The position numbers were made by a program, and so were the translations under genes. The notes beneath the pieces are model-generated. The model ran no database searches and had not been told where the DNA came from. It worked only from the letters and a program-made list of their open reading frames with translations. A DNA stretch of 49,270 nucleotides, taken from positions 1 through 49,270 of the forward strand of contig JAIMBF010000014.1 of the NCBI GenBank assembly GCA_023511585.1. Direction: 5' to 3'. Origin of the DNA: Terriglobia bacterium. GTDB taxonomy: Bacteria > Pseudomonadota > Alphaproteobacteria > Acetobacterales > Acetobacteraceae. Positions 43,672 to 49,270 of the stretch are shown here, piece after piece (positions within the stretch are counted from its first letter, which is position 1; every line of letters starts with the position of its first letter).

Positions 43672-44793
43672 GTGACGCTTGCCAATAAGCGATTGCTCAT
43701 TTTGCCGGGCGATGGGATTGGCCCGGAAGTAATGTACGAGGTGCGGCGCATTATCGACTGGATGGCACGCCACCGTGCGGTGAGGTTTGAGGTGGAAGAG
43801 GAGCTTGTGGGCGGGGCGGCCATTGATGCGAAAGGTCGGCCGATCTCCGAGGAAGTAGTGGAAAAAGCGAAGCGTGCCGATGCCGTCTTGTTCGGCGCCG
43901 TCGGTGGACCAAAGTGGGATCACCTCGGTTTTGACCGTCGTCCGGAGCTTGCCATTCTGACGCTGCGCCGCGAGCTCGGTCTGTTTGCCAATCTTCGTCC
44001 CGCCGTGGTGTTGGATCCGCTCGTGGATGCAAGCACGTTGAAGCCGGAAATCGTCCGCGGACTAGACTTGATGATTGTGCGCGAAAGTACGGGAGGAATA
44101 TATTTCGGCGAGCCACGCGGGATCGAAACATTGCCGGACGGGCGCAAGCGCGGCATCAACACCGAGGTTTATACCACCGACGAGATCGAGCGGGTTGCAC
44201 GCGTGGCTTTTGAACTCGCACGCGAACGGAAAAAACAGGTTTGCAGCGTAGAGAAAGCCAACGTCATGGAAAGTGGCCTGCTTTGGCGCCAAACCGTGCA
44301 AGCGCTTCGGGATCGGGAATATCCCGATATCACGCTTTCGCACATGTATGCAGACAATTGCGCTATGCAGCTTGTGCGCAATCCGCGCCAGTTTGATGTG
44401 ATCGTCACAACCAACCTTTTCGGTGACTTGCTTTCCGATCTTGCTTCCATGCTCACGGGAAGCCTGGGTATGTTACCCTCGGCCACGCTCGGAGCACCTG
44501 ATAGTACCGGCAAGCGTTACGCGCTCTATGAGCCGATCCACGGCAGCGCACCCGACATCGCTGGTAAGGGAATTGCCAATCCCTTGGCTGAAATTTTGAG
44601 TTTCGCGATGTTGCTTCGCTATTCGTTCAGCATGCAGGAGGATGCGCGGCTTATCGAACGCGCCGTTACCAACGTGCTTGCGGGCGGCTTGCGCACACCC
44701 GATATCATGGCACCGAATTGCGCAAAGGTCGGCACCCAAGTGATGGGCGAAGCCGTCGTGCGCGAACTTGATAAGCTGGTCGGAACGGCTTGA
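43672..44793 (+). CDS. leuB: 3-isopropylmalate dehydrogenase LeuB
   Basis: This NAD-dependent enzyme of 373 residues oxidatively decarboxylates 3-isopropylmalate to 2-oxoisocaproate, the precursor of leucine. The start is GTG at 43672 with AAGGATAGG upstream. Motifs: [40 protein letters not shown], the substrate loop [34 protein letters not shown] with metal Asp residues, and [19 protein letters not shown]. It ends the plus-strand run and converges with the glycosyltransferase gene after 29 bases. Confidence 0.98.
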   Translation: MTLANKRLLILPGDGIGPEVMYEVRRIIDWMARHRAVRFEVEEELVGGAAIDAKGRPISEEVVEKAKRADAVLFGAVGGPKWDHLGFDRRPELAILTLRRELGLFANLRPAVVLDPLVDASTLKPEIVRGLDLMIVRESTGGIYFGEPRGIETLPDGRKRGINTEVYTTDEIERVARVAFELARERKKQVCSVEKANVMESGLLWRQTVQALRDREYPDITLSHMYADNCAMQLVRNPRQFDVIVTTNLFGDLLSDLASMLTGSLGMLPSATLGAPDSTGKRYALYEPIHGSAPDIAGKGIANPLAEILSFAMLLRYSFSMQEDARLIERAVTNVLAGGLRTPDIMAPNCAKVGTQVMGEAVVRELDKLVGTA

Positions 44794-44822
44794 GCCGCCG
44801 ATTGTGCAAGTGCGCGCGGGGC

Positions 44823-47819
44823 TTATTTGCGTGCGGCCGAGGGTTGCAATTTTTCCAAAATATCGCGAATACGTTTGCGGTACGCCGAAGCGTTGTGCTC
44901 ATGCCGGATACGGGCAAGGGCGCCTTCGCTTATCTTTTTCCACTCCGTTTTGGAATGATAAAGAGCAAGCATGGCGCGCGCAAACTCCTTTGCGTTTGAT
45001 CCCACGCGCAACTCGACGCCATCGCGCCAGCCGAGCTGCGTGGCCAACAAAGCCGTAGCGGCGATCGGCAGCCCATGCGCCGCAGCCTCGTAAACTTTAT
45101 AAGGGGTACCGGCGGCATAGCGTGTCGGCGCAACGAAAACGCGATACTGCTCGTAAAGCGGCGCAAGATCTTCCACCTCACCCAGCAACTTTACGCCGGG
45201 CATCGAAGCAAAAGCGGCAAGATCAACCCCCGGCGCGCGGTATCCTGCAACGGCAAATTCGACGGGCTCTGCCGATGTGCGCGCAACGAGCGGAAGGACG
45301 TCACGCGTGAACCAAAGCAGACCATCATAATTGGGTGAATCGATCGCGTGGATGCTCCCGACAAAGAGAAAGCCGCTGCGATCTTCAAACCGCTTTGTGG
45401 TCGGGACAGGTTCCTTTGTGGTGCCAAGTACAGCGATATCGGAGAAACCGAAGCGTCGCAAACATTCTGCCTCCGCCTCGTTTACCGCCAAAATCAGCTG
45501 GCAGAACCAAGCCGCTTTGAACTCTTCGGCAAGCGCTGCATCAAGATCAAACGGTTGCCCCCGCAGCTTGGCCTTTGCCGCTTCGCGCAACGAAAACACC
45601 GCCTCGGTATCCAAGATGACGGAAACGGCCGAAACATCGGCACAATGGGCCTCTAGCGTGGGTAAAGCCTTGACAAGATTGTGTGCGCGGCTAACCCAGA
45701 CGATGTTGTAAAAACCGCGGCGATCGGCGAAAAGATCTTCAAGATCGTCAATCGTGCGGTCATGCATGATCTCCACGGTTTCCGGCAATGCCTGGGAGAG
45801 ACGTGCCAACGGCACGCGGGTGGGATTGACCGGAAAGATCGTGACTTCGGCCCCGATTTCTGCAAGCGCCCGAATAATATCATTCGACCGGCCGTAGCCC
45901 GATCCCAGCCAAGGCAACGGCACGACGTCTTCCAGAAAGAGCACGCGCCAGCGAGACGGCCGCGCCGAACGTGCAAAAACCGCAAGGTCCGGCCTCGGGG
46001 CGTGCTTTTGCCGAAGGCGGGCTTGATGTTTGAGTTGAAAAACCTTTCTTCTCTCCTCCATCCATCGCGCCGCATCGGCCGAAGAGCGTAAGCTTGCGTG
46101 CTCAAAATGCGTTATCATAACAGCGGGGTCATAGACCACCCGCCAGCCTGCTTCCTGGAGGCGGAAACAAAAATCCACATCTTCGTAATAGGCCGGCGAA
46201 AAGCGCTCATCGAAGCCGCCGATCTGCCGCAACGCTTGCGTGCGCACAAAGAGAAAGGTGCCCGATGCAAAGTCCACTTCTCGCAGGAAATTCGCTTCCG
46301 GCACAGTCGCCGCCGCATCGCGCATGTAGCCGAGAACGCTGCCGTCACGCCAGATCATGGAGCCGGCTTCTTGCAAGCGGCCGTGCGTACGCAAGATTTT
46401 CGCGCCGACGGCTCCAATTGCCGGATCCTTGGCGAGCCGATGGAGTCCGCGTGCGATTGCCATCGGCGAGAGGGTAATATCGTTGTTCATAAACAAAACG
46501 ACGGGCGACTGAACTTCCCGCAGCGCGGCGTTGACCGCACGAACAAAACCGATGTTTTCGGCAAATCGTAAAATGCAAGCTCCATTGACATAGCGTTCGA
46601 TAAAACGGGTTTCATCCAACGAGCCCGAGTCCACGAAAATGAGTTGGATCGGCTCCGCATAGTTCGCTCGCAATGACGCAAGCGCCTGCACCGTTAGCGC
46701 GAACCGATTATGCGCTACAACAATAACGCTAATATGCGGTTCTCCGGTATAGCCGAAATTTAACTCACCGGGCCGCAAAGACGCAGCAAAAACTTCAGCA
46801 CGGCGAAGAAAATCGGCTTGCGCCTTGGTCTCTTCGATATCGGGTAACGTTACAAATTCATGCGCGGTCGCGTGCTCTAAAAGATAGGTAAAAACATCGC
46901 GTGTCCGCCCGTTCTGAACCGCCCTCCGCGCTGCCGCGGAATTGTTCCAATAAGCCTGCAAGTCGCATAAAGGGCTCGGGGCACGAAGCTCGAAAACACC
47001 GTGGCCGAGAAAATGCAGATATCCGGTTTGAAATTTCTTTTCCTGGATGGCATCTTTAACGTCCGGATTCTCTTCCAAATAGTAGCGCTCCGAAAACAAT
47101 GGATGTGGGTCAAATGCGCCCGGCGCGCCGTTGCAAAGATAATGATGAAGCGCGCCAAGATAACGCCTGTCGGAAATCGCGCGCTCGGCATCCGGATAGG
47201 TTTGCCGATACCACCGAGGATCAAAATAAAGGGAGCATTGCGGTTCTACCGTACGGCGATGAAGACGAAGCAAATAAGCGCCGAAAAGGTTGATGGCTTC
47301 CGCTTCACTCGGCTGGTTACGGTCAGCAAAAAAATTGGGATCAAACAAGGTGTGGCATGGGCGCCCCAATCTTACTCCGTGACGCAAATATTCATCGTAA
47401 AGATCGAAGAACCCACGCCGCCTTAACAATTCGATCGAAGGATTTCCGCAGATATTGCCATAGAACGCGCGATCAAACAGCCAATGCGGCGACCGATCGG
47501 CAAAACCTTCTGCGCAATAATGATCGAAACCGGAGCGAAATATCCCTTTCCGGACGAGTTCGCAGACATCCGGATAGCGCTGCAAATACCAGAGCTCATC
47601 AAAAAAGATGTTCGGTGAATGGCCGAGCGACTGACCCTTTTCAAGATAAAAACGCAAGACTTCGGAGCTCTCGGCCCCGGCAAGAGAAGCCTCTGCCTCC
47701 GGATAAGCACGCAGATACCACGCCGCATCGAATGCACCCCAGATCATCGGCACCGCATTCGACGCCAAAAATTCCTCTGCCGGTGCGGATTGTGCCGGTT
47801 TCTTCGGGGCTGAATCCAT
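44823..47819 (-). CDS. Repeat-containing double glycosyltransferase (GT2 plus GT4-like)
   Basis: This large protein of 998 residues has no signal peptide. Residues 29-326 hold seven degenerate repeats of about 42 residues. Each has an aromatic-Asp start (FDAAWYLRAYPEAE, FFDELWYLQRYPDV, YFDPRWYRQTYPDA are the clearest) and a Tyr/Gly-rich end such as HYCAEGFADRSP; the Phe-Asp anchors fall at 30, 73, 115, 159, 199, 242 and 285. A family GT2 domain follows (about 362-600), with ISVIVVAHNR, MNNDITLS and the acidic motif YYEDVDFCFRL. The C-terminal part (about 625-990) is GT4-like, with GSGYGRSNDI and PTRYAAGTPYKVYEAAAHGLPIA-type donor-binding residues. It probably builds a cell-surface polysaccharide; sugars and target are unknown. 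Confidence 0.9.
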   Translation of the reverse strand: MDSAPKKPAQSAPAEEFLASNAVPMIWGAFDAAWYLRAYPEAEASLAGAESSEVLRFYLEKGQSLGHSPNIFFDELWYLQRYPDVCELVRKGIFRSGFDHYCAEGFADRSPHWLFDRAFYGNICGNPSIELLRRRGFFDLYDEYLRHGVRLGRPCHTLFDPNFFADRNQPSEAEAINLFGAYLLRLHRRTVEPQCSLYFDPRWYRQTYPDAERAISDRRYLGALHHYLCNGAPGAFDPHPLFSERYYLEENPDVKDAIQEKKFQTGYLHFLGHGVFELRAPSPLCDLQAYWNNSAAARRAVQNGRTRDVFTYLLEHATAHEFVTLPDIEETKAQADFLRRAEVFAASLRPGELNFGYTGEPHISVIVVAHNRFALTVQALASLRANYAEPIQLIFVDSGSLDETRFIERYVNGACILRFAENIGFVRAVNAALREVQSPVVLFMNNDITLSPMAIARGLHRLAKDPAIGAVGAKILRTHGRLQEAGSMIWRDGSVLGYMRDAAATVPEANFLREVDFASGTFLFVRTQALRQIGGFDERFSPAYYEDVDFCFRLQEAGWRVVYDPAVMITHFEHASLRSSADAARWMEERRKVFQLKHQARLRQKHAPRPDLAVFARSARPSRWRVLFLEDVVPLPWLGSGYGRSNDIIRALAEIGAEVTIFPVNPTRVPLARLSQALPETVEIMHDRTIDDLEDLFADRRGFYNIVWVSRAHNLVKALPTLEAHCADVSAVSVILDTEAVFSLREAAKAKLRGQPFDLDAALAEEFKAAWFCQLILAVNEAEAECLRRFGFSDIAVLGTTKEPVPTTKRFEDRSGFLFVGSIHAIDSPNYDGLLWFTRDVLPLVARTSAEPVEFAVAGYRAPGVDLAAFASMPGVKLLGEVEDLAPLYEQYRVFVAPTRYAAGTPYKVYEAAAHGLPIAATALLATQLGWRDGVELRVGSNAKEFARAMLALYHSKTEWKKISEGALARIRHEHNASAYRKRIRDILEKLQPSAARK

Positions 47820-47825
47820 AGCGGA

Positions 47826-49076
47826 CTAACGACGTCGTCGCGAGAGCAAGACGCTTTCCGCCTGCAGGGTTTCGATCTCTTCGGCGGAGAAACCGGCTTT
47901 GCTCAAGACCTCGACTGTCTGTTCAGCAAAACGGGGCGGCGGCATACGCGTTCCCCCTGGGGTGCGGAGAAACTTGATCGGCGTGCCGAGGCCGCGATAG
48001 CCTTCGCGTTCGCTGACCATTGCGCGGGCGCGCGCATGCGCCGAGTTCAACGCTTCATCCACGGCAAGCACCGGGCCTGCCGGCAGGCCGGCGCGCAACA
48101 GACGCAGCGCCAATTCGTGCCCATCTTGATCGGCGACGGCCGCAGCCAAACGCTCGGCAAGAGCGACGCGATTAGCAAGCCTTGCTGCGTTGGTAGCAAA
48201 GCGCGGGTCATCAGCGAGATCTGCAAGACCAAGCTCGGTGCAGAGTTTGCGAAACTGCCCGTTATTGCCAGCTGCGATAAAGACTTCGCAGGTACGGGTG
48301 CGAAACTTTTCGTAGGGCGCAAGATTGGGATGCGGATTTCCGGTCGGACGGGGCCTCACTCCATTCAGGAAATAGTTGGCGGCATGCGGATGCAGCAGGG
48401 CAATGGCACAGTCGTGCAATGTCATGTCAAGGAATTGGCCTTGGCCTGATCGGTTGCGTTCATAAAGCGCCATCAGAATACCAACGGCGGAGTAAAGCCC
48501 GGTGGCCAAATCCACTACCGGTGTAGCCAAACGCAACGGGCCTGTAGACGGATCCCCGTTGATGCTCATCAGCCCCGTCATGGCTTGCAAAATCGCATCA
48601 TAGCCGGGCAAGCCACCGAGTGGCCCATCCGCGCCGAAACCGGAAATACGGCAATGAATCAAGCGCGGAAAGCGCTTCGATAGGACCTCGGAATATCCAA
48701 GCCCCCATTTCTCCATCGTCCCGGGCTTGAAATTCTCCACCAAAACATCCGCGCCTTCCAAGAGACGAAGCAGGACAGCGCGCCCCTTCGGTTGTGCGAG
48801 ATCAAGCCCGACCGATTGCTTGTTGCGATTAACACCGATGAAATAGCTGGCATCGCGCGTTCCGTCGGCATGTTCCACGAACGGAGGGCCCCAATCGCGT
48901 GTCTCATCGCCCTGCGGCGGTTCCAGTTTGATCACCTCAGCGCCGTGATCGGCAAGAATCATGGTGCAATAGGGCCCTCCGAGAACGCGGGTAAGATCGA
49001 TCACGCGCAAACCCGCCAGAGCTCCTTGCGCGGCACTCGATTTTTCTACAATATCCGTGTTTGTTGCTGAATCCAT
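47826..49076 (-). CDS. CaiB/BaiF family CoA-transferase
   Basis: This family III CoA-transferase of 416 residues moves CoA between carboxylic acids, as formyl-CoA or succinyl-CoA:acid transferases do. It has LAGLRVIDLTRVLGGPYCTMILADHGAEVIKLEPP-type N-terminal residues, VENFKPGTMEKWGLGY, the catalytic Asp160 in GGLPGYDAILQAMTGL, and GQFLDMTLHD. ATG at 49076 is preferred: it lies 23 bases after the end of the upstream gene, whereas a TTG at 49127 would overlap it. It ends only seven bases before the glycosyltransferase start. The acid substrate is not determinable. Confidence 0.93.
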   Translation of the reverse strand: MDSATNTDIVEKSSAAQGALAGLRVIDLTRVLGGPYCTMILADHGAEVIKLEPPQGDETRDWGPPFVEHADGTRDASYFIGVNRNKQSVGLDLAQPKGRAVLLRLLEGADVLVENFKPGTMEKWGLGYSEVLSKRFPRLIHCRISGFGADGPLGGLPGYDAILQAMTGLMSINGDPSTGPLRLATPVVDLATGLYSAVGILMALYERNRSGQGQFLDMTLHDCAIALLHPHAANYFLNGVRPRPTGNPHPNLAPYEKFRTRTCEVFIAAGNNGQFRKLCTELGLADLADDPRFATNAARLANRVALAERLAAAVADQDGHELALRLLRAGLPAGPVLAVDEALNSAHARARAMVSEREGYRGLGTPIKFLRTPGGTRMPPPRFAEQTVEVLSKAGFSAEEIETLQAESVLLSRRRR

Positions 49077-49099
49077 CAAAGCTTTTTCCTGCTGTAGGT

Positions 49100-49270
49100 C
49101 TAGAGATTGTTCCACACGCGCCGACAAAATTCCGGATAATCGCCGCGCATCTTTGCGGCGACCGGTCCGCGCAAGGCCTCAAGCTCCTCAATCTTGGGTT
49201 CGGGCGTTTGCGGAACTTCGGAAGGGCAGTCGAAATCGAAGCCGGTTGCGGCCCGGATGCTTGCAATGCT
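49100..49270 (-). CDS. C-terminal end of a gene entering from outside, possibly a family I CoA-transferase beta subunit
   Basis: Only the last 56 codons before a TAG are in the window. They read IRAATGFDFDCP, then VPQTPEPKIEELEALRGPV and GDYPEFCRRVWNNL. The pattern of an A-TGF-F-P strand, a V-TP-PT/P turn and an E-L-LR helix resembles the C-terminus of glutaconate- or ketoacid-type CoA-transferase beta subunits. The start lies beyond 49270. Its closeness to the CaiB/BaiF gene downstream suggests one operon for organic acid activation. Identification rests on this short tail only. Confidence 0.5.
   Translation of the reverse strand, partial: SIASIRAATGFDFDCPSEVPQTPEPKIEELEALRGPVAAKMRGDYPEFCRRVWNNL

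Noticed and set aside
1-49270. Mobile elements, CRISPR array, prophage or toxin-antitoxin genes
   Set aside because: No transposase, integrase, regular direct repeats with spacers, or short paired genes of that type were seen on either strand.

Overview
The window looks like chromosomal DNA of an alphaproteobacterium, most likely of the Rhodospirillales/Acetobacteraceae type. This is an inference from gene content and order: the run ffh-rpsP-rimM-trmD-rplS-leuC-leuD-leuB, a stand-alone rpsD, a complete cbb3 oxidase set (ccoNOQP plus ccoGHIS), a hopanoid set (hpnI, hpnJ, hpnK, hpnM) and a fused indolepyruvate:ferredoxin oxidoreductase. The DNA is moderately GC-rich and densely coded. I saw no insertion sequence, integrase, phage gene, CRISPR array or rRNA. 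No stretch longer than 300 bases lacks a gene; the longest gaps (about 220-250 bases, before rpsD, the oxidoreductase, ffh and the second livK) hold promoters and leader structures.

Layout. 1-5.9 kb (+): a five-gene branched-chain-amino-acid-type ABC transporter (livKHMGF) followed by a hotdog thioesterase and an SDR enzyme with a degenerate active site, suggesting uptake of an organic acid feeding CoA-thioester chemistry. 6.0-11 kb (-): an ABC-2 exporter-like operon (ATPase, permease, GldG-like auxiliary protein, DUF4340 protein) ending in a Nudix hydrolase. 11.1-14.2 kb: an SMP-30/gluconolactonase-like protein, a small membrane protein, rpsD with a strong promoter and structured leader, and a KirBac-type potassium channel. 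14.4-17.9 kb (+): the large indolepyruvate:ferredoxin oxidoreductase. 17.9-26 kb (-): the respiratory cluster, read from an 81-residue membrane protein through ccoN, ccoO, ccoQ, ccoP, ccoG, ccoH, ccoI and ccoS. A perfect FNR/FixK-type palindrome lies between this operon and a divergent TauE/SafE-like membrane protein, which fits oxygen-dependent control of both.

26.9-31.5 kb (-): a second complete livKHMGF operon, preceded by a possible leader peptide and hairpin. 31.8 kb: tRNA-Arg(CCT). 32-38 kb: a small secreted protein of unknown role, then (-) xseB, ispA and the hopanoid genes hpnM-hpnI-hpnJ-hpnK, linking farnesyl diphosphate supply to hopanoid side-chain glycosylation and transport. 38-44.8 kb (+): the secretion/translation/leucine run from ffh to leuB. 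44.8-49.3 kb (-): a 998-residue double glycosyltransferase with seven N-terminal repeats of about 42 residues, a CaiB/BaiF-type CoA-transferase, and the C-terminal end of a gene that runs off the window, possibly a family I CoA-transferase beta subunit.

Most of this is well-known biology. The least explained parts are the repeat-bearing glycosyltransferase, the small protein at the head of the cbb3 operon, the SDR without the Tyr/Lys pair, the GldFG-like operon with a Nudix gene, and the structured leaders of rpsD, ffh and the second livK.
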